From Rheum nobile (lineage: Eukaryota > Streptophyta > Magnoliopsida > Caryophyllales > Polygonaceae), in assembly GCA_027886185.1 (NCBI GenBank), contig WOAB01000098.1, forward strand, positions 1,860,001 through 1,924,000: a stretch of DNA of 64,000 nucleotides. The letters are read 5' to 3'. The number at the start of each line of letters is the position of its first letter. Position 1 is the first letter of the stretch. A program made the position numbers and the translations under genes. The notes beneath the pieces are model-generated. The model was not told the origin of the DNA, did not search any database, and was given only the letters and a program-made list of their open reading frames with translations. This document shows positions 49,061 to 61,630 of the stretch, piece after piece.

Positions 49061-51883
49061 GTAACTATATGAAATATAATGAAATACAATAGTATATAAG
49101 TGTAACTATATCAAATATAATGAAATACTATAGTATGAAAGTGTAACTATATCAAATGCAATGAAATACTATAGTATATAAGTGTAACTATGTCAAATAT
49201 AATGAAATACTATAGTATATAAGTCTAACTATATCTTATGTAATGAAATACTATAGTATATAAGTGTAACTATATAAAATATAATGAAATACTATAGTAT
49301 ATAAGTCTAACTATATCAAATGTAATGAAATACTATAGTATATATAAGTCTAACTATATCAAATGTAATGAAATACTATAGTATATATAAGTCTAACTAT
49401 ATCAAATATAATGAAATACTATAATATATAAGTGTAACTATATCAAATATAATGAAATACTATAGTATATATAAGTCTAACTATATCAAATATAATGAAA
49501 TACTATAGTACATAAGTGTAACTAAATTAAATATAATAAAATACTATAGTATATAAGTGTAACTATATCATATATAATGAAATTCTATAGTATATAAGTG
49601 TAACTATATCAAATATAATGAAATACTACAGTATATAAGTGTAACTATATCAAATGTAATGAAATACTATATTATATAAGTGTAACTATATCAAATATAA
49701 TGAAATACTATAGTATATAAGTCTAACTATATCAAATGTAATGAAATACTATAGTATATAAGTGTAACTATATCATATATAATGAAATACTATATTATAT
49801 AAGTGTAACTATATCAAATATAATGAAATACTACATTATATAAGTGTAACTATATCAAATGTAATGAAATACTATAGTATATAAGGGTAACTATATCAAA
49901 TATAATGAAATACTATAGTATATAAGTCTAACTATATCAAATGTAATGAAATACTATAGTATATAAGTGTAACTATATGAAATATAATGAAATACAATAG
50001 TATATAAGTGTAACTATATCAAATATAATGAAATACTATAGTATGAAAGTGTAACTATATCAAATGTAATGAAATACTATAGTATATAAGTGTAACTATA
50101 TCAAATATAATGAAATACTATAGTATATAAGTGTAACTATATCAAATGTAATAAAATACTATAGTATATAAATGTAACTAAATGAAATATAATGTAATAC
50201 TATAGTATATAAGTGGACCTATATCATATATAATTAAATTCTATAGTATATAAGTGTAACTATATCAAATATAATAAAATACTATAGTATATAAGTCTAA
50301 CTATATCAAATGTAATGAAATACTATAGTATATATAAGTCTAACTATATCAAATGAAATGAAATACTATAGTATATAAGTGTAACTATATGAAATATAAT
50401 GAAATACAATAGTATATAAGTATAACTATATCAAATATAATGAAATACTATAGTATGAAAGTATAACTATATCAAATGTAGTGAAATACTATAGTATATA
50501 AGTCTAACTATATCTTATGTAATGAAATACTATAGTATATAAGTGTAATTATATCATATATAATGAAATACTATAGTATATAAGTGTAACTATATGAAAT
50601 ATAATGAAATACTATAGTATATAAATGTAACTGTATCAAATGTAATGAAATACTATAGTATATAACTGAAACTAAATGAAATACTATAATATATAAGTGT
50701 ACCTACATCATATATAATGAAATTCTATAGTATATAAGTGCAACTATATAAAATATAATGAAATACTATAGTATATAAGTCTAACTATATCAAATGTAAT
50801 GAAATACTATAGTATATATAAGTCTAACTATATCAAATGTAATGAAATACTATAGTATATAAGTGTAAATGTATCAAATATAATGAAATACTATAGTATG
50901 TAAGTCTAACTATATCAGATGTAATGAAATACTATAGTATATAAGTGTAACGATATCATATATAATGAAATACTATAGTATATAAGTGTAACTATATCAA
51001 ATATAATGAAATAGTATAGTATAAAAGTCTAACTATATCAAATGTAATGAAATACTATAGTATATAAGTCTAACTATATCAAATGTAATGAGTATATATA
51101 AGTCTAACTATATCAAATGTAATGAAATACTATAGTATATATAAGTCTAACTATATCAAATGTAATGAAATACTATAGTATATAAGTGTAACTGTATCAA
51201 ATATAATGAAATACTATATTATATAAGTCTAACTATATCAAATGTAATGAAATACTATAGTATATAAGTGTAACGATATCATATATAATGAAATACTATA
51301 TTATATAAGTGTAACTATATCAAATATAATGCAATACTATAGTATATAAGTCTAATTATATCAAATGTAATGAAATACTATAGTATTTAAGTATAACTGA
51401 ATGAATAATAATGAAATACTATAGTATATAAGTGTAACTATATCATATGTAATGAAATTCTATAGTATATAAGTGTAACTATATCATATATAATGAAATT
51501 CTATAGTATATAAGTGTAACTATATCATATATAATGAAATACTATAATATATAAGTATAACTATATCAAATATAATGAAATTTTATAGTATATAAGTGTA
51601 ACTGTATCAAATGTATTGAATTACTATATTATATAAGTGTAACTAAATGAAATATAATGAAATACTATAGTATATAAGTGTACCTATATCATATATAATG
51701 AAATTCTATAGTATATAAGTGTAACTATATAAAATATAATGAAATACTATAGTATATAAGTCTAACTATATCAAATGTAATGAAATACTATAGTATATAT
51801 ATAAGTCTAACTATATCAAATTTAATGAAATACTATAATACATAAGTGTAACTAAATGAAATATAATAAAATACTATAGTATA
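49061..51883. repeat. 41-bp AT-rich satellite, array segment 4
   Basis: The final stretch of the array, with the same variants and a marker monomer at 51381. It ends with the GTATA target-site duplication (51879-51883) of LTR copy 5. No satellite follows inside the window. Confidence 0.95.
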
Positions 51884-52081
51884 TGAAATACCCCAAGGAT
51901 GTTAGTAATGGCATAATGGTAAATTAATTAAGGATTTTTACTTAAATGGGTATAAAGTCAGCAAAGGCTGAAAATTGGGTATAAAACCCTTGTCTTCTCC
52001 GTACGAGAACCCCACCGCAGAGCACCTCCTCGTGTTTTGATCTTCCTCTTCTTCCGCCGTTCGATTTCCGTCGATGAGCTC

Positions 52082-55000
52082 TGAAATACCCCAAAGATTA
52101 TAAGAATGGCAAAATGGTAAATAAATTTTTTTTGACTTCTTTAAATTAGAAATTGGGAACAAAAATCTGAAAGCGGGAAAGGAGGGGCAAGATCGGTCTC
52201 GAGCCCTTATCTCCCTCTCGGTGAACCTCCCGCTGAACTGAGCCCCTCTCCCGAGTTGTCTTCCCCGACGAGCTCCCCTGTCCACGCGTCCTTTCCGGCG
52301 AGCAAAACCACCGACCGCTTCTTCTTTCTTCCCCGACGAGCCACTGCTTGCGGTGCTGGCTGGTGTTGCTCGCTGCTGTTCGTGCATCGCTGGAGTAGCA
52401 GCTGGTGTTCTGCCGTCGTCTCCGGTGAAGAGGGAGCCAGATCTGGAGCCACGAGTTGCTGAGCGAGGTGAACGGGAAGCCAGATCCGAAGGCGAGCGCG
52501 ACTGGCTGCTGAAGTTGTTGCGGTGCTGTGCGTGGAGCTGCTGGTGGTTGCTGGAGCCGTCTACTGGTGTTTGACGGAGATCCAGCGACGAGGGGAACTG
52601 TTGGCGTTGCTGTCCCGATCTGTTGTTGTTCGAGTTGCTGGTGCCGAGTGGTATTGCTGCTCGTGCTGTGTGTGAGTCGCTGTTGGGGTGTGGCGTCTGA
52701 TGTGGTTGTTGTCTAGTGTTGCCGTTGCTCCATCTGCACTTCTCCGGCGTTGAGGAGCTCTTATCGGCGGCGAAGGCGCGGTCGTCGGCGAGGTAAGACT
52801 ATGCTTCTTGGTTGAGGTTTCACGGCTGGGTTCTGCTGAATATATATATATATGCATGCTTGTGAGACCCAGTTGAGATTTGGACTGAATTTGGTGGAAA
52901 GGTTTGCTGAATTTAGAGGTGGACAGCCAGTTATGCTCGTTTGATTAATATTGATTGAATTGTGCGGGGTTTGCTTGATTGGAATTTTGGAGGTATTATG
53001 AATTTAAGGTTTGAATTTGGGGTTGTGGATAACACATATATATTGATTGTTTGCTGAATTTTGTGAAATTGAGCAGTGAGTTTGATTTGGAGTTTGGATT
53101 AATTTGGGCATGATTGGCCTAATTAATTAAGGAATGAAATTAGAGTTTGAATTAGGGGTTTGTTAGTATTGAATTGGATGAGTAATTAATGCCAGGTATT
53201 GCTCGAATTGATTTCGCAGGTTCGTTCAAGAGGTTTGGAGACCTCTGGGGTCGTTGCAGTTCGACTTGAGGCAAGAGGATTCTTGCTAACTTTATATTTT
53301 TATAAATTGTTTTATGCCCAGTTATTTCATAATTAAGTTTACCGTTGCTTGGTTGAATATGGGTATGTGCGTGGGATATGATTTGTCTTGTATCGTATTT
53401 GATTAAATGTTGACGTGATAGTCAATTATGACTAAATGTGATTGAATGTTGTTGATAGTGTCTGTTGACACGTGTGTGTGTGTGTGTGTGTGTGTGGATC
53501 ATATGTGTGTGTTGGATTGAATGTGTGTGTGTGTGTGGATCGTATGTGTGTGTTGGATTGAATATGGGTGTGTGTTGGATCGTATGTGGGTGTTGGATTG
53601 AATGTGTTGGTGTGTGTGATAATGTGGTGATATGTGTTGATATGTGGTGAAATGTGTTAATGTATGATGGTGTGTGATAAGGTGTGGTTATGTGATTTTG
53701 ATTGTCGTTGTGTTGTTGATTGGTTGGTTTGGAGATGGATAGTTGGTTTGGATGTTGTGAAATGTCTCACCTTGGTGATGTGGGGGTGGAGACGGAGATG
53801 TTGTGAATTGTCTCACCTTGGTGATGTGGGGGTGGAGACGGAGATGTTGTGAATTGTCTCACCTTGGTGATGTGGGGGTGGAGACGGAGATGTTGTGAAT
53901 TGTCTCACCTATGTGATGTGGGGGTGGAGACGGAGAGGTTGAGAAGTGGTAATTGCGAGAAAGGGTTGTTTGCGTACCTGATTAAGTTGTTGTTTGAAGT
54001 GATAGATATGTATATTTTAATTGTTGTGATTGGTCGGAAATGAGTTGAGTTATCTTCTTGGTTGATTTGGTCGGATATGGTGATGACTAGTATATGTTGA
54101 TTATTGCTTGTATTGATTGAACGTTATGATGATTAAATATTGGTTGTACGTTTGGTAATGGGTTTATGTTGGATGTTAATTGTTATTAGTTGTGGTTGTT
54201 TAATTACGTGTGTTTTAGTGGTTGATTGTAACTGGTCAAGGTGGTGAATTTCTGTTGGTAGCTGGTGGTTTATGAAGGTTGGTTGTGTTGATTGAGGGTA
54301 TAGATTGGTTTCCCATCTTGAGGGTGTGGGCCTATACGAGTTGAGTTTGATGTATGAGTTGCAGTCTAGGTTGACGAATCGGCGGCACCAGGAGGGTGGC
54401 TGGCCTGTATCGTTATTTTGGTTGATTGTATTATGTGATGATTATCTCGTGGATGCTTATGGGTTTGTTGATGTGAAGGTTAATTGATTTTGTTGTGTTA
54501 GTGCAGTAGTGAGTTCAGTATAATTGGTTAACTTTGGTTGTAAGTCAGTAGTAAGAGATGTGTATGTGCATAGAGTTGTTAATTGAGGTATTAGTAATAG
54601 AGAGAAGGATGGATTGGACGTGTCAGTGAAGTTGGATTGAATCGTTCTTTTCGTTATGCTTGTGATGAGTTTGCGGATGGATTGATTGAGGTTAGTATAG
54701 TGAAGAGTTGGATAAGGTTGAGTAATGAATGGTATAGTATATGTATATATATTGTGTGGCGTGTTGTCGTTGTTGTGAGTTGTTTGGTGATATATGTATG
54801 TGTTTTGAATTGTTTTGGCTTGAGGAGTTTTGCCAGTCTTTCGAGAGACTGACCAACTGCGGTTTACGTGCCGTGGTTGGCTGGGGTATCGGGTCCCTCA
54901 GCCAATCAGGCTTTTCAGGTTCAGCGCCAGCAAGGAGGATCCTGATCACCGTCGGTTTGGAGTCGAGAACTCTACTTTTGGTTTGGGAATTTGACTTGGT

Positions 55001-55254
55001 TGTATGTGTCGTTTTGGTTTTGAACCTTGAAGTGGTCGAACTTGTTGTATTGGTTTTGGTTTGTAAATGGTTGTATTTCTCTATGTTAAGATTGATTATG
55101 GTTTCAAACTCTGGACATGTTTTACAGGTTTTTTCCGCTGTGCTGCTTTTGGTATATATTATGTATGGGATATGTTTTGCAAAATTTTTATTTCACCCGC
55201 CTTATAGTCCTTCGGGACTATGGCACTGTAGCACCTCTGGCCCGGGGTGTTACA
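52082..55254 (+). mobile_element. LTR-only copy 6, plus, inside copy 5
   Basis: TGAAATACCCC to GGGGTGTTACA, 3,173 bases, with perfect AGCTC duplications (52077-52081 and 55255-55259). It contains a candidate intron (52793-53219), GT tracts (53470-53560), a minisatellite of about four copies (53755-53940), the CAGTCTTTCGAGAGACTG palindrome (54834-54851) and the terminal hairpin with TTCG loop (55204-55221). Confidence 0.9.
52793..53219 (+). other. Candidate intron within LTR copy 6
   Basis: Donor GCGAG|GTAAGAC at 52793 and acceptor TTGATTTCGCAG ending at 53219. Confidence 0.4.
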
Positions 55255-56198
55255 AGCTCAACCCAGCTGCTACCGCCATCGTCACCTCCCTTCCTCGGTC
55301 CAGATCCCGTGAACTGCTGCTGTCGGAAGTCGTGAGTTGTTGCGGTCCGAAGCCGCGAACCAGCGCATGAGCCAGACCGCAAGCTGCTGCTGTGCTACGC
55401 CGCGAGAGTTGCTGCTGTGCTAGACCGCGAGAGTTGCTGCTGGTGGCTTCCTTGCCGACGACGAGGAGCCCAATTTCCGGCGGCAACAGCGGTAGACGAT
55501 GAGATGTGGAAGATGGCAAGGATTACGTACAAGCTATGAATTGTGGACTGCTTCGGTTGGATTTGTGCAGCAACTCTTGAATTGGAAGTAAGTGGTTGAT
55601 TTATGGGTGTTTTGCTGAATTGAAGATTTGATTTTGGAGTTTGGGTTAATTTTGGTGTGGTTGCTGAATTTAATTAAGGTATAATTAGAGCTTGGAAATT
55701 GGGGGTTTGTTGAATTGGAAATATTGAGGTATAATTTTAGGGTGAATTTGGGGGTTTGTTGGTAATGGATTTGTATGAGTAATTAACGCCAGGGATTTGA
55801 TCAGATTGATTTTGCAGGTTCGTTCAGATTGGTTGGAGGTCTCTGAGGTCGTTGTGGTTCGACTTGAGGCAAGAGGATCCTTGCTAACTTATATATTTTT
55901 ATAAATTGATTTATGCTTAATTTATTTCATAATTAAGTTTACCGTTGCTTGGTTGAATATGGGTATGTGTGCGTGATAGTAATTGTCTGGTATCGTGATT
56001 GATTAAATGTGGACGTGGTAGTCAATTGTGACTAAATATGATTGATTGTTGTAAATAGTGTTGTTGGATTAAATGGGTGTGTGTGTTGAATGTGTGTGTG
56101 TATGTTGGATTGAATGGGTATGTGTGTTGAATGTGTGCGTGTGTGTGTTGGATTGAATGTGTGTGTGTGTGTGTGGGATCATGTGTGTGTTGGATTGA

Positions 56199-56200
<2 letters not shown>

Positions 56201-56286
<86 letters not shown>
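56201..56286 (+). repeat. (GT)43 microsatellite
   Basis: An 86-base uninterrupted GT dinucleotide run in LTR copy 5, expanded from the shorter GT tracts found at the same place in sister copies. Confidence 0.95.
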
Positions 56287-56287
<1 letters not shown>

Positions 56288-56449
56288 GGATCGTGTGTGT
56301 GTGTTGGATTGAATGTGTGTATGTGTGTGTTGGATTGTGTGTGTGTATGTGAAAATATGTTAATAGTGGTCGTGTGTAATAATTGATTGGTTGTCGGTGT
56401 GGTGGTTGGATTGTTGTTGATTGGAGGTCGATGGGCCAAGGGTTGGAAT

Positions 56450-56740
56450 GGATTTCACCCAACCGCGCAGGGTATACAAGGTATACGCCTACGTCGTTAA
56501 GGGCCAAGGATTTGAAAGGGATTTCACCAAACTGCGTAGGGTATACAAGGTATACGCCTACGTCGTTAAGGGCCGAAGGTAGGAATGGATTCCACCAAAC
56601 CGCGTAGGGTTTACGCCTACGTCGTTAAGGGCCAAGGGTTGAAATGGAATTGGAGGCCGAAGGGCCAGGTGATGATATACTCACCAAACCGCGCAGGGTA
56701 TACAAGGTATACGCCTACGTCGTTATGGGCCAAGGGTTGG
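56450..56740 (+). repeat. Minisatellite with GTATACAAGGTATACGCC core in LTR copy 5
   Basis: About four imperfect repeats of ACCGCGCAGGGTATACAAGG plus CGCCTACGTCGTTAAGGGCC. Related single units (AACGTAGGCGATTCCC, CGCGTAGGGTGCACGCCTAC) occur in copies 1, 2 and 3. Confidence 0.75.
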
Positions 56741-57278
56741 AATGGATTGGAGGTTGAATTGGAGATTGGTTTGGAGCTGTGTTTGAGTTGTTTGTGTTTG
56801 ATGAGTTGAGTTACTTGGTTGAATTGGTCGGATTGTGTGACTGTTATTTGTACCTTACTTGGTTGAATTGGTCGGATTGTGTGACTGTTATTTGTACCTT
56901 ACTTGGTTGAATTGGTCGGATTATGTGACTGTTATGTGTACCTTATTGGTTGTGTGTTGAATAGTGAGGGTATACTTGATTATTGATTGTGTGTATATTG
57001 GTTGTATGTTGAATAGTGGTTGTGATTGTGAATTTTGTGTGTTATAGTGATTGATTGTAACTGGTCAAGGTTGTGAATTTCTGTTGGTATGGTTATTGTT
57101 GGTAGCTGGTGGATTATGAATGTTGGTTGTGTTGTTTGAGTGTATAGATTGGTTTCCATCTTGAGGGTGAAATACCCCAAATAAGATAAGGAGAATGGCA
57201 TTATGGTAAATTAATTAGGGGATTACTTAAAGGGGGAGAAATGGAAATTGGGGATTTAATCCCTAAAAGGGTTCGGTT

Positions 57279-57383
<105 letters not shown>

Positions 57384-57782
57384 TGCATCCCTTTCGCTGA
57401 GCAGCTCTCCCTCCTCCCGAATCCGATTCCCCTGTGCCAGCCATCCTCCGGACGAATCGACCTCTCCCTGAGCTAGCTTCTTCTCCGGCGTACTCGTCTT
57501 GGACCGCGCAGCTGCTCCTCCTCCCCTGCTGTCCGTGCTGCGTGTTGTTCGTTGCTGTGGAGCCGAGTTGGTTGCTGCTGCTGTGGAGCTGTCCGAGCTG
57601 TTGCTCTCTTCCTCCCCTGCTGCTGATTCGAGCCGTGTCCAGCTGCTGGTTCGTCGCCGCTGCTGAGGTCGTCGCGTGCTGCTGATGCTGTGCTGTTGGT
57701 CGCTGCCATGGAGCTGTGTTCAGCTGAGCTCCGACGACGAAGAAGCCCTCTCCGGCGAGGCTACGTAATGGTCGACGACGAG

Positions 57783-58170
57783 GTAAGAGCGGGTCCTCGA
57801 TTCGTAAGATTTTTGGGCTTCAATTTCTGTTGAAATGGGTGAACGGATTTGCTGAAATTCAAGGGGGTATTTGACAGAAATTAAATGGTTGAACTAGTTT
57901 TGATTGTTTGCTGAATTCGGGAGTTGATTTTGAGCTTGGGTAATTATTTGGTGTGATTTGATAAATTTTGGTGAGTTATATGTGGGGGATTTGGACTGAA
58001 ATTGTTGGATGGGCAGTGTATGATTTGAAAGTAATTTGGATTTGGGGTTGAATTTGGGTATGATTTGCTTAATTAATTAAGGTTTGATTTTAGGGTTTGA
58101 ATTGGGGTTTTATTGGTTGTGGATTGGATGAGTAATTAATGTCAGGGATTTGCTCGGATTGATTTCGCAG
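57783..58170 (+). other. Candidate intron within LTR copy 7
   Basis: Donor ACGAG|GTAAGAG at 57783 and acceptor TTGATTTCGCAG ending at 58170. Confidence 0.4.
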
Positions 58171-58547
58171 GTTCATTCGGGTTGACTGGAGACCTCTGGG
58201 GTCGTTGTGGTTCGACTTGAGGCAAGAGGATCCTTGCTAACTTTATATTTTTATAAATTGATTTATGCTTAATTTATTTCATAATTAAGTTACCGTTGCT
58301 TGGTCGAATATGTGTATGTGAGTGTGATAGTATTTGCCTTGTATCGTGTTTGATTAAATGTTGACGTGGTAGTCAATTGTGACTAAATGTGATTGATTGT
58401 TGTTGGTAGTGTCTGTTGACACGTGTGTGTGTGTGTGTGTATTGGATCGTGTGGGTGTGTTGGATTGAATGTGTGTGTGTGTGGATCGTATGTGTGTGTT
58501 GGATTGAATGTGTGTGTGTGTGTGTGGATCGTATGTGTGTGTTGGAT

Positions 58548-58568
58548 TGAATGTGTGTGTGTGTGTGT

Positions 58569-58616
<48 letters not shown>
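58548..58616 (+). repeat. GT-rich microsatellite in LTR copy 7
   Basis: A GT run with a single TATG interruption, between WIVC-type spacer units (GGATCGTATGTGTGTGTTGG) that themselves repeat about six times between 58480 and 58760. Confidence 0.9.
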
Positions 58617-59059
58617 ATCGTATGTGTGTGTTGGATTGAATGTGTGTGTGTGTGTATGGATCGTATGTGTGTGTTGGATTGAATGTGTGTGTGTGTGGAT
58701 CATATGTGTGTGTTGGATTGAATGTGTGTGTGTGTGTGTGGATCGTATGTGTGTGTTGGATTGAATGTGTGTATGCGTGTGTTGGATTGTGTGTGTGTGA
58801 ATGTGTGGGTACATTAGTAATTGTCTCGTGTTGTAGATGGACTGATGTGGTTTGATTGGATTATTGATTTTAAAGTTACTTGGGTGAATATATATATATG
58901 TGTGTGATATTGTGTGATGATGTGTGTGTGAGGATATGTGATAATGTGTGATGATGTGTGTGTGAGGATATGTGATAATGTGTGATGAGGTGTGGTTATG
59001 TGATTTTGACTGTCGTCGTGTTGTTTGATTGGTTGGTATGGTGATGGATAGTGGGTTTT

Positions 59060-59290
59060 GGAGGTTGTGAATTGTCTCACCTTGGTGATGTGGGGATGGA
59101 GACGGAGATGTTGTGAATTGTCTCACCTTGGTGATGTGGGGGTGGAGACGGAGATGTTGTGAATTGTCTCACCTTGGTGATGTGGGGGTGGAGACAGAGA
59201 TGTTGTGAATTGTCTCACCTTAGTGATGTGGGGGTGGAGACGGAGATGTTGTGAATTGTCTCACCCGGTGATATGGTGGTGGAGACAGAG
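59060..59290 (+). repeat. 46-bp minisatellite in LTR copy 7
   Basis: Five tandem copies of the TTGTGAATTGTCTCACCTTG / GTGATGTGGGGGTGGAGACG unit. The last has CCCGGTGATATGGTGGTGG. Confidence 0.85.
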
Positions 59291-60441
59291 GTTGGATTGG
59301 AGGTGTTGGTGGTTGTGTGTGTTGGTTATGTGTTGAATGTTGGTTGTGTACTTGATTAAGTGGTTGTGTTAATGATATTGGTTGTGTACCTGAATACGTG
59401 GATTTGTGATGAATGTTGATTATGTACTTGACTAAGTGGTTGTGTTGGTAATTTGGTTGTATGTTGATAATTGGGTTATGTTGGATGTTGATTGTTATTA
59501 GTTGTGGTTGTGGGCCATTGGTTGTGGTTGTTAAATTACGTGTGTTTAGTGGTTGATTGTATCTGGTCAAGGTGGTAATTTCTGTTGGTATGGTTGTTGT
59601 TGGTAGCTAGTGGGTTATGAAGGTCGGTTGCGTTGATTGAGTGTTTAGATTGGTTTCCCATCTTGAGGGTGTGAGCCAATACGAGTTGAGTTTGATGTAT
59701 GAGTTGTAGTCTAGGGTGACGAATCGGCGGCACCAGAAGGATGGCTGGCCTGGATCGTTATCATGGTTATGATTGTATTATGTGATGATTATCTCGTTAA
59801 TGCTTATGTGTTTGTTGATGTGAAGGTTCATTGAATTTGTTGTGTTAAGTGCAGTAGTGAGTTCTGTATTATTGGTTAACTTTGGTTGTAAGTCAGTAAT
59901 AAGAGATTGTGTATGTGCATGGAGTTGGATTGGAGGTATTAGTATTGAAGAGGAAGTTGGATTGAATCGTTTTATTCGTTTATGCTTGTGATGAGTTTGA
60001 GGATGGATTGATTGAGGTTAGTATAGTGAAGAGTTGGATTAGGATGTGTAATGAATGGTATGTGATAGTGTGTGTATATGTTTTGACGTGTGGTTGGCAT
60101 TGGTTGGTTGATATGATTAAGTATAGTTATGATATTATATACTGTGTGGCGTGTTGTCGTTGTTGTGAGTTGATTGGTGATATATGTATGTGTTTTGAAC
60201 TGTTTTGGCTTGAGGAATCTTGCCATAGTCTTTCAAAAGACTGACCAACTTCGGTTTACGTGTCGTGGTTGGCTGGGGTATCGGGTCCCCCAGTCAATCA
60301 GGCTTTGCAGATTTAGCGCCAGTAAGGAGGGTCCTGATCACCATGGTTTAGAGTCGAGGGCTCTACTCTTTTGGTTTTGGACTTTGACTTGGTTGTATGT
60401 GTCGTTTTGGTTTTGGACCTTGAAGTGGTCGAACTTGTTGT

Positions 60442-61588
60442 TGAAATACCCCAAATAAGTTGATAATGGTAAAGTGGTAAATTAATTATGAGATTTTGAT
60501 AAAAGGGGGAGAAATGGAATTTTGGGATTAAATCTCTAAAACACATTCTCGGTTGTCTCTCTCTCCCGTGCGATTCTTCAACCGAGCAGCTGCTCCCTTC
60601 TCTTCCCCGGCGATTCCGACTCCCTCCCCTGTGCCCACCCGAAGTCGCTCTCCCTCCGGCGAGCTCGACCCAGACCGGACCGCCGCCGTTCGTCCGTCTC
60701 CTCTGCTGTCCGCTGATGTTTGTTGCCCCGTCTGCGACATCTCAGGAGAATGGTAATAACGTTTTACTCACTTATTCTTTTGGTCTGAAATTTTGAGGAG
60801 GTAAACTAGACTCGTATATCTAACTCCTCGAGTTGGAATCATCGCATTCGGAGTCCTGAGCAGGGAGAAAGATTTTTTACAAGTCGGAGCCGCTGTTGGT
60901 GATCTGCTGCGTGCTGTTGCTGTTCTGCTGAAGTTCTGCAGCGATTCCGGCGACGTGGTGCTCAATTCCGGCGAGGACAGTGGTTGACAACAAGGTAAGA
61001 TCGATGTATGTGTGAGGGTTTACCTCCAATCTGAATTTTCGGGTTGATTTGTGTTGTTGATGAATTGTGGTTGATTGTTGTTGTTGTCTTGTGGGGACTG
61101 AATTTCTTTGCTGAATTTTGGGGTCGTTTTGGCTGATGTGTGTAGTTGGAAGTTGGACTGAGATTGGGTTGATTTTGGGGTGTGATTTGCCTAATTAATT
61201 AAGGGTTTGATTTTAGGGTTTAAATTGGGGGTTTGTTGGTTGTGGATTGGTATGAGTTAATTAACGTCAGGGTTTTTCTCGGATTGATTTCGCAAGTTCG
61301 TTCGAGTGGTTTGGAGACCTCTGGGGTCGTTGCGGTTCGACTTGAGGCAAGAGGATTCTTGCTAACTTTATATTTTTATAAATTGTGTTATGCCCAGTTT
61401 ATTTCATAATTAAGTTTACCGTTGCTTGGTTGAATATGGGTATGTGCGTGTGATATGATTTGTCTTGTATCGTATTTGATTAAATGTTGACGTGGTAGTC
61501 AATTGTGACTAAATGTGATTGATTGTTGTTGATAGTGTCTGTTGACACGTGTGTGTGTGTGTTGGATCGTGTGGGTGTGTTGGATTGA

Positions 61589-61630
<42 letters not shown>

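Noticed and set aside
10787..51883. CRISPR-like array of short repeats
   Set aside because: The 41-bp units are contiguous with no unique spacers, AT-rich, and lie in plant nuclear DNA. It is a tandem satellite.
10787..51883. Calling the satellite centromeric
   Set aside because: The AT-rich tandem array and chromovirus insertion are compatible with a centromere, but sequence alone cannot show CENH3 binding.
56022..56507. Histidine-threonine or cysteine-valine repeat proteins
   Set aside because: Pure translations of (GT)n/(CA)n runs on either strand.
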